From NCBI GenBank assembly GCA_947627425.1, contig CANQVZ010000011.1:1-52638 (forward strand): 52,638 nt of DNA. Reading direction: 5' to 3'. Under the pieces are notes generated by a model that saw nothing but the letters and a program-made list of their open reading frames with translations, was not told where the DNA came from and made no database searches. Position 1 is the stretch's first letter; every line of letters begins with the position of its first letter. Positions 32,790 through 40,496 of this stretch are shown here, piece after piece. The position numbers and the translations under genes were made by a program. The stretch is from an uncultured Clostridia bacterium (GTDB taxonomy: Bacteria; Bacillota; Clostridia; Lachnospirales; CAG-274).

Positions 32790-34304
32790 ATGGCAGACAA
32801 TCAGAATAAGCCCCTTGAGGGAAAGGCGCTCAATGAAATATTGAAGGTCAGGAGAGAAAAGCTTGCGGCTTTGCAGGAGATGGGCAGGGATCCCTTTGTT
32901 ATAGTCAAAGCCGATGTTACGGAGCACAGTATGCAGATAAAGGACAACTATGACGATTTTGAAGGCAAATCGGTCGCTATAGGCGGCAGACTTGTGAGCA
33001 AGAGAGTTATGGGCAAAGCCAGCTTCTGCGATGTTCAGGACCGCGACGGCAGAATACAGTGCTATGTTACAAGGGATAACCTCGGCGAGGAGGAGTATAA
33101 GCTTTTCAAAAAGCTGGATATAGGCGATATCGTTTCCGTTAAGGGTACTGTTTTCAAGACCAAAATGGAGGAAATTTCCGTTTCCGCAACGGAGGTCACA
33201 CTGCTTTCAAAGAGCCTTCAGGTGCTCCCCGAGAAGTTCCACGGTCTTAAGGACCCCGACCTGAGATACAGACAGAGGTATGTCGACCTTATAGTCAATC
33301 CCGAAACAAAGAGAAACTTCATTATAAGAAGTGCCGTTATACGCGCCGTAAGAGGCTATCTTGACAATCTGGATTTCCTTGAGGTGGAAACGCCTATCCT
33401 CCAGACCATACCCGGAGGCGCGGCTGCAAGACCCTTTATAACGCACCATAACACTCTCGATATAGATATGTATATGAGAATTGCCCTGGAGCTCCCTCTT
33501 AAGCGCCTTATAGTGGGCGGACTTGAAAGAGTTTACGAGCTGGGCAGAGTTTTTAGAAACGAGGGCATGGACGCCAACCATAACCCCGAATTTACCCTTT
33601 TGGAGCTTTATCAGGCTTATACCGATTATTACGGCATGATGGACATAACGGAGGGCATTATAAAGGAAGTGGCACGCAAGGTCGCAGGCACGGACAAGAT
33701 AACATATCAGGGAGTGGAGCTGGATTTCTCAAAGCCCTTTGAGAGGATAACAATGGTTGACGCCGTTAAGAAATATGCGGGCGTTGACTTTGACGATATA
33801 CACAGCCTTGACGAGGCGAGAGCCGCAGCAAAGGAGCACGATGTGGAGTTTGAGCCTATTCACGAAAAGGGCGATATCCTCAATCTTTTCTTTGAAAAAT
33901 ATGTGGAGGATAAGCTCATACAGCCCACATTCCTTATGGATCATCCCGTGGAGATATCTCCGCTCACAAAGAGAAAGCCCGACAAGCCCGACTATACGGA
34001 GCGCTTCGAGCTTTTCATATGCGGTCATGAGTATGCCAACGCTTACAGCGAGCTGAACGACCCCATAGACCAGAGAAAGCGTTTTGAGCGTCAGGAACAG
34101 CTCAGAGCCAACGGTGACGAGGAGGCAAATATGATAGACGAGGACTTTATGCTCGCTCTTGAATATGGCATGGCGCCAACGGGCGGCATGGGCATGGGCA
34201 TAGACAGACTTGTTATGCTCTTTACGGACGCCCCGACAATAAGGGATATACTCCTGTTCCCGACAATGAAGCCAATCGGCGGAAACGGTGAGGAAAAGGA
34301 ATAA
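32790..34304 (+). CDS. lysS: Lysyl-tRNA synthetase, class II
   Basis: Charges tRNA-Lys with lysine; 504 residues. The N-terminal OB-fold ([23 protein letters not shown]) is followed by the class II core: motif 1 around [14 protein letters not shown], motif 2 [20 protein letters not shown] (the catalytic Arg and Glu), and motif 3 [12 protein letters not shown]. The C-terminus is [16 protein letters not shown]. The last 49 bases recur at 37784-37832 with only synonymous changes, so this tail was probably brought or copied by the island that follows. The gene itself is intact. RBS CGGGAGAATAATT. Confidence 0.97.
   Translation: MADNQNKPLEGKALNEILKVRREKLAALQEMGRDPFVIVKADVTEHSMQIKDNYDDFEGKSVAIGGRLVSKRVMGKASFCDVQDRDGRIQCYVTRDNLGEEEYKLFKKLDIGDIVSVKGTVFKTKMEEISVSATEVTLLSKSLQVLPEKFHGLKDPDLRYRQRYVDLIVNPETKRNFIIRSAVIRAVRGYLDNLDFLEVETPILQTIPGGAAARPFITHHNTLDIDMYMRIALELPLKRLIVGGLERVYELGRVFRNEGMDANHNPEFTLLELYQAYTDYYGMMDITEGIIKEVARKVAGTDKITYQGVELDFSKPFERITMVDAVKKYAGVDFDDIHSLDEARAAAKEHDVEFEPIHEKGDILNLFFEKYVEDKLIQPTFLMDHPVEISPLTKRKPDKPDYTERFELFICGHEYANAYSELNDPIDQRKRFERQEQLRANGDEEANMIDEDFMLALEYGMAPTGGMGMGIDRLVMLFTDAPTIRDILLFPTMKPIGGNGEEKE
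34256..34304 (+). repeat. Left direct repeat: 3' end of lysS
   Basis: Forty-nine bases from GTTCCCGACAATGAAGCC to the TAA stop. Identical at 46 positions with 37784-37832; the three differences (CCA/CCC, AAC/AAT, GAA/GAG) are silent in the lysS frame. It behaves like an attachment or recombination repeat. Confidence 0.85.
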
Positions 34305-34322
34305 TATAGTATAAAGCTATCA

Positions 34323-34362
34323 AAAAAACGGCAAAACCTAAAAAAGGTATTTGCCGTTTTTT
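34323..34362 (+). terminator. Intrinsic terminator after lysS (island side)
   Basis: AAAAAACGGCAAA and TTTGCCGTTTTTT pair, with AACC/GGT extending the stem; 19 bases after the lysS stop. Confidence 0.85.
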
Positions 34363-34387
34363 AATGCAGGAAGTGATTGATAATTTA

Positions 34388-34463
34388 AAATTAGTCAATC
34401 ATAAATTAGTCAAATATAAATTACTCATTTATACTTGACTAATTTGCCTTTGTATGTTATTAT
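34388..34463 (+). promoter_or_regulatory. Promoter and operator-like repeats of the island ATPase
   Basis: TTGACT at 34435-34440, 17 bases, TATTAT at 34458-34463. AAATTAGTCAA occurs directly at 34388-34398 and 34403-34413 and inverted as TTGACTAATTT at 34435-34445, where it covers the -35 box. This is a three-site operator pattern; the regulator is unknown. Confidence 0.55.
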
Positions 34464-34493
34464 GTAATTAACATACAAACGGAGGTTGTGTAA

Positions 34494-35885
34494 ATGTTCA
34501 TAGGCAGAGAACGTGAGCTTAAGACACTTGACAATTTATACAAATCGGATAAATTTGAATTTGCAGTCATCTATGGCAGACGGCGTATAGGCAAAACTGC
34601 GCTTATAAATCGGTTTATAGGGGATAAAAGAGCCATATATTTTATGGGCGTGGAGAGTAATGCAAAGCAAAATCTTGAAAACTTATCAAAAAACATTATG
34701 GAGTTTGCAAGCGGTTTTGAAACGGAATCAGCCTTTCTTTCCTTTCAGGCTGCGCTTGAATATGTGTTTAAGCTTGCGGAAAAGGAAAGAATTATACTTG
34801 CGATTGATGAATATCCTTATGTGGCTCGTTCGTCAAAAAGTCTTGCATCCACATTGCAGCTCTTGATAGACAAATACAAGGACACATCAAAGCTTATGCT
34901 AATTCTCTGCGGTTCTTCCATGTCATATATGGAGGATAATGTGCTTGCTTATAAAGCCCCTCTCTATGGCAGAAGAACGGCACAGATCAAGCTGCTGCCC
35001 TTTGATTTTGAAGAAACCTGCGCCTGCTTTAAAAAATTGTCCGACATAGACAAAGCCGTCATTTATGGCATTGTGGGCGGCACACCGCAGTATCTTTTGC
35101 AGATGAGCGATAAGCTGAGCATAGAGGATAATATAAAAAACACATATCTCAATACAATGTCATTTCTCTATGAGGAGCCGACCAATCTTTTAAAGCAGGA
35201 GGTCCGTGAGCCTGCAATATACACGGCTATCATTGCCGCTATTGCAACGGGTTCGTCAAGAATGTCCGAGATATCAAGCAAAGTAGGCGAAGATACCAAT
35301 GTTTGTACGAACTATATTAAAAACCTTATAAATCTTGGAATCGTGCAAAAGGAAACACCCTACGGAGAAAAGGCTTCCAGAAAGTCAATTTATTCCATTG
35401 AGGATAATATGTTTCGTTTTTGGTATCGTTTTGTACTTGATAATAATTCAATCATTGCCCGCGGCGCTGCCGATTTGGCTTATAAACGCATTGAACCTCA
35501 GCTTTCCGATTATATGGGCAAGGTTTTTGAAGAAATTTGTAAGCAATATCTTTGGAAACAGCTTCTTTCCGGCAACTGTCCGGTAGCGTTTAATTCTCTC
35601 GGTCGTTGGTGGGGCAGCGATCCAAAAGAAAAAAGCCAAGCCGAAATTGATATTATGGGCGAACAGGACAAAAATACAGCCCTTTTTGCAGAATGCAAAT
35701 GGACAAACGAAAAGGTTGACCTCGGCGTTTTGGAAACTCTTGTAAAGCGAAGCGAACTGTTTAATTATACAACAAAGCATTACTACCTGTTTTCAAAGTC
35801 GGGATTCACAAAAGGGTGTATTGATAAGGCGAATGTGATGGGTAATGTGAGTTTGGTTGAGTTTTCTACTATTATTAAAAGATAA
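34494..35885 (+). CDS. ATPase of the archaeal-type AAA/DUF234 family
   Basis: Predicted STAND/AAA-like ATPase, 463 residues, function unknown. The N-terminus is typical: MFIGRERELKTLDNLY, then Walker A YGRRRIGKTALI, and Walker B-like LAIDEYPYVARSS; a winged helix lies near residues 250-290. The C-terminal DUF234 part contains QAEIDIMGEQDK..LFAECKW, which has the E/D...ExK arrangement of PD-(D/E)XK nuclease folds. Such proteins occur widely in archaea and anaerobes and are often multicopy. RBS GGAGGTTGTG. It is the first island gene, with its own promoter and repeats. Codon use is more AT-rich than lysS. Confidence 0.85.
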   Translation: MFIGRERELKTLDNLYKSDKFEFAVIYGRRRIGKTALINRFIGDKRAIYFMGVESNAKQNLENLSKNIMEFASGFETESAFLSFQAALEYVFKLAEKERIILAIDEYPYVARSSKSLASTLQLLIDKYKDTSKLMLILCGSSMSYMEDNVLAYKAPLYGRRTAQIKLLPFDFEETCACFKKLSDIDKAVIYGIVGGTPQYLLQMSDKLSIEDNIKNTYLNTMSFLYEEPTNLLKQEVREPAIYTAIIAAIATGSSRMSEISSKVGEDTNVCTNYIKNLINLGIVQKETPYGEKASRKSIYSIEDNMFRFWYRFVLDNNSIIARGAADLAYKRIEPQLSDYMGKVFEEICKQYLWKQLLSGNCPVAFNSLGRWWGSDPKEKSQAEIDIMGEQDKNTALFAECKWTNEKVDLGVLETLVKRSELFNYTTKHYYLFSKSGFTKGCIDKANVMGNVSLVEFSTIIKR

Positions 35886-35892
35886 ATAAGAA

Positions 35893-36533
35893 AGATATTT
35901 AATAGATTATATTTCAGGACGAGAAGTACTGAATGGACCAGAAGAAAGAGAGGCAACCCAAGTTTTTTCTAAAATTACGGTAGAAGATTATAGTTATCTA
36001 AAGGATATTATTATAATTAGACTACAATATTGTGTTAAAGAAAGACCTTTAGATGTGAAAAAAAGAATGTCCAGTTGTTATAGCGATATTTAAGACTTCG
36101 ACCAAACATGATGATGAAGTATATATAATTGTTGAGTGCAAAAAGAAAAATAGAAAAGATAAACGAACTTAATTAGAAGATTATATGAGATTTTCTAGAA
36201 CAGAATTAGGTGTATGGTTTAACGGAAAGGAACGTCTGAATATAAAAAAATATGAAAAGAACGGTAAAGTATTTCTTTATGAAATACCAGATATTCCACA
36301 TTATGGACAAGGAGTAGAATATATAGGTTTATATAAAAGAAAGGATCTTATTAAACCAACTAGTCTAAAATCAACTTTAAAAGATACAACTAGGAACTTT
36401 TTATGTTGTAATAATAAATCTGCCATATGGTAGTAAAATAAAAGTTGTTGGAAATAACACTCTTTCACAGTTTGAATTAACTCATAAATGGAAATATGAT
36501 AGTAAAAAAGGAATGGAAAAAGGAGGTAATTAA
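35893..36533 (+). pseudogene. Remnant of a restriction-modification fusion gene (HsdR-N-like plus N6-methylase part)
   Basis: Three frames together read like one protein. 35893-36093: YISGREVLNGPEEREATQVF and CVKERPLDVKKR, ending at TAA. Shifted by one base: VECKKKNRKDKRT (the ECKKK of a PD-(D/E)XK site), a TAA where family members have Gln (T-Q-LEDY), then MRFSRTELGVWFNGKERL and DIPHYGQGVEYIGLYKRKDL. Shifted again from ~36393: NLPYGSKIKVVGNNTLSQFE, like methylase motif IV (N/D-P-P-Y), ending at TAA 36531-36533. So there are two frame changes, one stop and a large internal deletion. The region is far more AT-rich than the core genes. The family assignment is by eye. Confidence 0.65.
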
Positions 36534-36534
36534 A

Positions 36535-37434
36535 TTGAAACAGTTTTTATACCTTGATATTGATATCGTTAATTCGATTATTGCACAGTCTAACAATGGT
36601 CTTGTACAAACATTATCAAACGAACAAGAAAAATCCGAAGCAGAGTCGGACGCAATTACTTCAAGCGTTCAAGCTGATGGAACAATAGGGGGAGCTATTT
36701 TCAAATTCGCCAAAGCTGAAGTGGATTTATCAGGAAAATTAGAGGCGATAGAAAATGGTGCATCAACCTTTGTTTCAAGAGAAATAATATCGAAAACATT
36801 ACATGACGCGGCATTTGATATAGCGTATTCAAATATTTCTCCTAAAAAATTTAATAAAGGTGAAGATAATTCTGATGACTATGGGGATTATGTGGAATTA
36901 ACAAGAGTTTTTGACTTTGTGGATATTGAATATTTAGATAAACTGTTTGATAAAAATGGTCTGATTGATTTCTTCAAGAAAACATCTAAGGAAAAAATTG
37001 AAACTGAAGTGAATGCCGCAACAGAAGGGATGAACAGAGAACAGCTTAGAACAGTAAGCTCCAAAGTAAAAGGAGAAATAAAAAAGTTGGTTGATGCAAG
37101 TAACAAACAGTATGATGATATCCATGAAATGATAACGGCATTCAAACAATTATTGCCGTATTCACGAATGCTCATTTCTTCAGATGGATACCTTATCCCC
37201 TTAGACGATAAATATTTTAGAATTAATCCATCAAACTTGGGATTTAAATACGGAGGCGAAATAACCTGCGTTGGAATGGTGACGAATATTATTGGAACGG
37301 ATACTGATCCGTGTGATGATAAAAACATATTTGCGACCCTTCAATTTACAGTGAACGAAGCATTACGTGCAATACTCCCAACAAAAGAAGAAAATTTATG
37401 TGTGATTCATCCTATAGCCGTATTTTATGAATAA
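36535..37434 (+). CDS. DUF6414-like protein of unknown function
   Basis: Intact 299-residue protein starting at TTG 36535, with AAAGGAGG 8 bases upstream (the site lies in the tail of the preceding pseudogene). The N-terminus FLYLDIDIVNSIIAQSNNGL and the C-terminal YSRMLISSDGYLIPLDDKYFRINPSNL fit the DUF6414 family as I remember it. The middle is charged and helical (KTSKEKIETEVNAATEGMN). No membrane segment or catalytic motif is seen. Such proteins occur in accessory regions; a defence role is only suggested by the neighbouring restriction remnant. The longer frame from 36496 has no ribosome site. Base composition is AT-rich, as in the pseudogene. A terminator follows. Confidence 0.7.
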   Translation: MKQFLYLDIDIVNSIIAQSNNGLVQTLSNEQEKSEAESDAITSSVQADGTIGGAIFKFAKAEVDLSGKLEAIENGASTFVSREIISKTLHDAAFDIAYSNISPKKFNKGEDNSDDYGDYVELTRVFDFVDIEYLDKLFDKNGLIDFFKKTSKEKIETEVNAATEGMNREQLRTVSSKVKGEIKKLVDASNKQYDDIHEMITAFKQLLPYSRMLISSDGYLIPLDDKYFRINPSNLGFKYGGEITCVGMVTNIIGTDTDPCDDKNIFATLQFTVNEALRAILPTKEENLCVIHPIAVFYE

Positions 37435-37439
37435 AAATA

Positions 37440-37468
37440 AAAGCAGCAAACCGGCGGTCTGCTGCTTT
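37440..37468 (+). terminator. Intrinsic terminator after the DUF6414-like gene
   Basis: AAAGCAGCA and TGCTGCTTT pair around a loop with ACC/GGT, 6 bases after the stop. Confidence 0.8.
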
Positions 37469-37477
37469 GTTATATAT

Positions 37478-37783
37478 CTGATTATCTAAAATCATCAAGC
37501 TAGGTTTGGAACTGTTCTAGGGTGATTTCGCCGTTATAGCATTTTTACGTTTTATCTGAGCGAGTTTGCTGTATTATTACAATTTACTGATTTTGAGAAG
37601 ATAAAAAATGGCAGATTGTCTTTTTTGTATTCCAATCGGAGCGAACAGCTATCCCATTGGCACGCTATTTTGCTTGCATAGTCTGGCGTATCATATTTTT
37701 CATAACTGTAGGCGGCAAAAGTAGATATATTTTAAGAAAGAGTAAACAGGTTTTCGAGGCGCTGTAACATATTCACAAAATTA
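37478..37783 (-). pseudogene. Decayed minus-strand gene of the island
   Basis: Minus-strand reading gives protein-like stretches broken by stops and frame changes: AYSYEKYDTPDYASKIACQW and LRLEYKKDNLPFFIFSK (37716-37577, then two stops), later KLAQIKRKNAI, and after a shift NGEITLEQFQT-stop-LDDFR (~37525-37485). I do not recognise the family. The region has no intact ORF on either strand and ends at the right lysS repeat. Confidence 0.45.
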
Positions 37784-37832
37784 GTTCCCGACAATGAAGC
37801 CCATCGGCGGAAATGGTGAGGAGAAGGAATAA
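37784..37832 (+). repeat. Right direct repeat: duplicated 3' end of lysS
   Basis: Forty-nine bases starting GTTCCCGACAATGAAGCC and ending AAGGAATAA, 46 of 49 identical to 34256-34304. In frame it encodes the same last 15 residues of LysS and stop. It is not preceded by any lysS coding sequence, so it is untranslated debris marking the insertion border. Confidence 0.85.
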
Positions 37833-37850
37833 AACAAATAATATATTCCG

Positions 37851-37880
37851 AGAGTGACCTATCCGGTCGCTCTTTTTCTT
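37851..37880 (+). terminator. Terminator beyond the right lysS repeat
   Basis: AGAGTGACC and GGTCGCTCT pair (one G-U) around TATCC, followed by TTTTTCTTT. It lies 18 bases after the duplicated lysS stop, so it was probably the original lysS terminator. Confidence 0.8.
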
Positions 37881-37951
37881 TGATACAAAATTTTCTTTAT
37901 ATACCCCCGCTTTTATGTTATAATCAATATATCAACAACGGGAGGTACGAA

Positions 37952-39784
37952 ATGCTCAAGGAAATACTTTTACAGGCGGAGAAGCCTGCGCGATATATAG
38001 GAAACGAAATCAACATGGTTAAAAAGGACCCCAAAAAGGCGGACATAAGGATAGCCTTCTGCTTTCCCGATGTTTACGAGGTGGGCATGAGCCATCTGGG
38101 ACTTCAGATACTCTATTACTTTCTGAACAGGCGCGAGGACACCTACTGCGAGCGCTGTTTTGCCGTGTGGCACGACATGGAGAAGCTCATGTGCGAAAAC
38201 GGCATACCGCTTTTTGCTCTCGAAACGGGCGATCCCATAAGGGATTTTGACTTTGTTGCCTTCACTCTGCAATATGAGATGAGCTATACCAACATAATAA
38301 ATATGCTGGATATGGCAGGCATACCCATATGGTCAAAGGACAGAGGCGAGGACGATCCTCTGGTGATAGCGGGCGGTCCCTGCGCATACAATCCCGAACC
38401 CCTTGCGGACATTGTGGATATATTTTACATAGGCGAGGGCGAAGTGAGCTATGACGAATTTCTGGATATATATGCCGAAAATAAGAAAAACGGCGGCACA
38501 AAACAGGATTTTCTGGAAAAATGCCTTAAAATAGAAGGTATATATGTCCCCAAATTTTATGATGTAAATTACAAGGAAAACGGCGAAATAGCCTCATTTG
38601 AGCCAAATCATCCCGACGCGCCGAGGGTAATAAAAAAGGTGATAGTAAAGGATATGGACAATGTTTTCTATCCCGACAAACAGCTTGTGCCCCTCATAGA
38701 AACGGTGCACGACAGAGTGACGCTCGAGGTGTTCAGGGGCTGCATAAGGGGTTGCAGGTTCTGTCAGGCGGGCTATGTGTACAGACCCGTGAGAGAAAAA
38801 AGCTGTGACAGGCTCACGGAGCTTGCGGACAAGCTTCTCAAAAACTCGGGACACGAGGAAATAAGCCTTATAAGCCTTTCAACGGGCGATTACAGGAGCT
38901 TTGAGGAGCTTGCGGACAGGCTCATAGAGAGCTATTCAAAGGACAGCGTGAGTATTTCTCTGCCCTCGCTCAGGATAGACGCCTTTTCTCTCGACCTTAT
39001 GGAAAGAGTGCAGGCGGTGAGAAAATCGGGGCTTACATTTGCGCCCGAGGCGGGCACGCAGAGATTGAGAGATGTCATAAACAAGGGCATAACAGAGGAC
39101 GAAATATTAAGCGGCTGCGCCCTTGCCTTTGCGGGCGGCTGGAACAGAGTGAAGCTCTACTTCATGACGGGACTGCCCACCGAAACGGATGACGACCTCA
39201 TGGGAATAGTAAAGCTCTCCGAGGCGATCGTGGACAAATACTTTGAAATACCTAAGGAGGACAGGAAGGGCAGACCCGTTTCCGTAACGGTCAGCTCCGC
39301 CTGCTTTGTGCCCAAGCCGTTCACGCCGTTTCAGTGGTGCGCGCAGTCCACAATAGACGAATTCACGAGAAAACAGCGCCTTGTCAAGACGAGCATGACA
39401 AGAAAACAGGTGAAGTATAACTATCACGAACCGCATTTAAGCTCTCTCGAGGGCGTCATGGCAAGAGGCGACAGACGAGTGGGCAAGGCGATATACAGAG
39501 CTTGGGAGCTGGGCGCAAAGTTCGACAGCTGGAGCGAGCTTTTCAACTACGACGCTTGGGTACGGGCATTCAAGGACACGGGAGTTTCGCCCGAATTTTA
39601 TGCCAACAGGGAGAGGAGCTACGATGAAATACTGCCGTGGGACCATATATCGATAGGCATAGACAAGGATTTCTTTATAAAAGAAGCGGAAAAGGCAAAG
39701 GCGGGAGAGGTCACTCCCAACTGCCGTAAGGAATGCGCTCACTGCGGAGCGGCGCGTTTCGGAGGAGGTGTTTGCTTTGAATAA
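37952..39784 (+). CDS. B12-binding/radical SAM protein (TIGR03960-like)
   Basis: Predicted radical SAM enzyme of 610 residues; its reaction is not established. The N-terminal ~200 residues look like a B12-binding fold (IAFCFPDVYEVGMSHLGLQI; VIAGGPCAYNPEPLADIVD). The radical SAM cluster motif is C-I-R-G-C-R-F-C (CxxxCxxC) near residue 265. The C-terminus ends with CRKECAHCGAARFGGGVC, further cysteines. The start at 37952 follows GGGAGGTACGA. Proteins of this type are nearly always followed by a DUF2344/TIGR03936 gene, as here with an 8-base overlap, and by rng, and have been discussed in RNA-modification contexts; that is inference. Confidence 0.88.
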   Translation: MLKEILLQAEKPARYIGNEINMVKKDPKKADIRIAFCFPDVYEVGMSHLGLQILYYFLNRREDTYCERCFAVWHDMEKLMCENGIPLFALETGDPIRDFDFVAFTLQYEMSYTNIINMLDMAGIPIWSKDRGEDDPLVIAGGPCAYNPEPLADIVDIFYIGEGEVSYDEFLDIYAENKKNGGTKQDFLEKCLKIEGIYVPKFYDVNYKENGEIASFEPNHPDAPRVIKKVIVKDMDNVFYPDKQLVPLIETVHDRVTLEVFRGCIRGCRFCQAGYVYRPVREKSCDRLTELADKLLKNSGHEEISLISLSTGDYRSFEELADRLIESYSKDSVSISLPSLRIDAFSLDLMERVQAVRKSGLTFAPEAGTQRLRDVINKGITEDEILSGCALAFAGGWNRVKLYFMTGLPTETDDDLMGIVKLSEAIVDKYFEIPKEDRKGRPVSVTVSSACFVPKPFTPFQWCAQSTIDEFTRKQRLVKTSMTRKQVKYNYHEPHLSSLEGVMARGDRRVGKAIYRAWELGAKFDSWSELFNYDAWVRAFKDTGVSPEFYANRERSYDEILPWDHISIGIDKDFFIKEAEKAKAGEVTPNCRKECAHCGAARFGGGVCFE

Positions 39785-40496
39785 CGAGGGCGTGAACAAC
39801 AACATAAAATACAGGCTTGAGTTTTCAAAAACCGACAGGATGATATATATAGGTCATCTCGACCTTCTCAAGCTCTTTCACAGGATAATAAGGCGCGCGG
39901 GCATACCCATAGCCTATTCCTGCGGGTTCAATCCGCATCAGCTCACCACCTTTGCAGTCCCTCTGGCTCTGGGCATAAGCAGCGTGGGCGAGGTGCTCGA
40001 CATACAGCTTAAGGAATATATGGACTGCTCGGAGCTTACCGAAAGGCTCAACGCCATACTCCCGGAGGGCATAGAGATATTGCAGAGCATAGAGCTTGAA
40101 GGCACGGCGGACAACTGCGCCTCGGCGCTGAGATATGCCGACTACTGCGTTATGTTTGACGGTAAGCTTGACGGCATAGAAAAGGCGGTGGACGATATTC
40201 TTTCCTCCGAGGAAATAAGCATAGAACGCACCGTAAAGAAAAAGACAAAGACCATAAATATGAGACCTCTCATAAGGAGCATAATATGCGACAACGACGG
40301 AGAGAACACCGAGCTTTATATAAACATTGCCACGGGAAGTATGGGAAATCTCAAAATAGATGTACTTCTGGAATATATCTGCTCAAGGCTGGGAAAGGAA
40401 TTTTGCTTTGAAAAAACGGATATATTGAGAGGCACCATGTACACCGAATACAAGGGGGAGCTTTTGCCGTTATGTCTGGAAGAAGAATTTATGTAG
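39777..40496 (+). CDS. DUF2344 (TIGR03936) protein, partner of the radical SAM enzyme
   Basis: Protein of 239 residues. The family signature YRLEFSKTDRMIYIGHLDLLK, then FHRIIRRAGIPIAYSCGFNPH and PLALGISSVGEVLDI, is complete. I choose the TTG at 39777, with GGAGGAGG 8 bases before it; a GTG at 39768 overlaps that site and is less likely. It is translationally coupled to the radical SAM gene upstream and overlaps rng downstream by 25 bases. In related genomes the two domains are sometimes fused in one protein, so they probably act together. Function unknown. Confidence 0.88.
   Translation: MNNEGVNNNIKYRLEFSKTDRMIYIGHLDLLKLFHRIIRRAGIPIAYSCGFNPHQLTTFAVPLALGISSVGEVLDIQLKEYMDCSELTERLNAILPEGIEILQSIELEGTADNCASALRYADYCVMFDGKLDGIEKAVDDILSSEEISIERTVKKKTKTINMRPLIRSIICDNDGENTELYINIATGSMGNLKIDVLLEYICSRLGKEFCFEKTDILRGTMYTEYKGELLPLCLEEEFM

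Larger units (their letters stand above)
34305..37832. mobile_element. Accessory island inserted at the 3' end of lysS
   Basis: A ~3.5 kb segment bounded by the two 49-base copies of the lysS end. Content is AT-richer than its surroundings and mixed: a DUF234-type ATPase gene, a broken restriction-modification gene, an intact DUF6414-like gene and a decayed minus-strand gene. No integrase or transposase was recognised. A lysS-style terminator lies just beyond the right repeat (37851), which suggests that the order lysS-terminator-37952 gene is the original one. It may be a remnant of a larger element. Confidence 0.7.

Noticed and set aside
34305..34493. Transposase-type insertion with terminal inverted repeats
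   Set aside because: The island borders are direct repeats of lysS coding sequence, not inverted ends, and no transposase was found.
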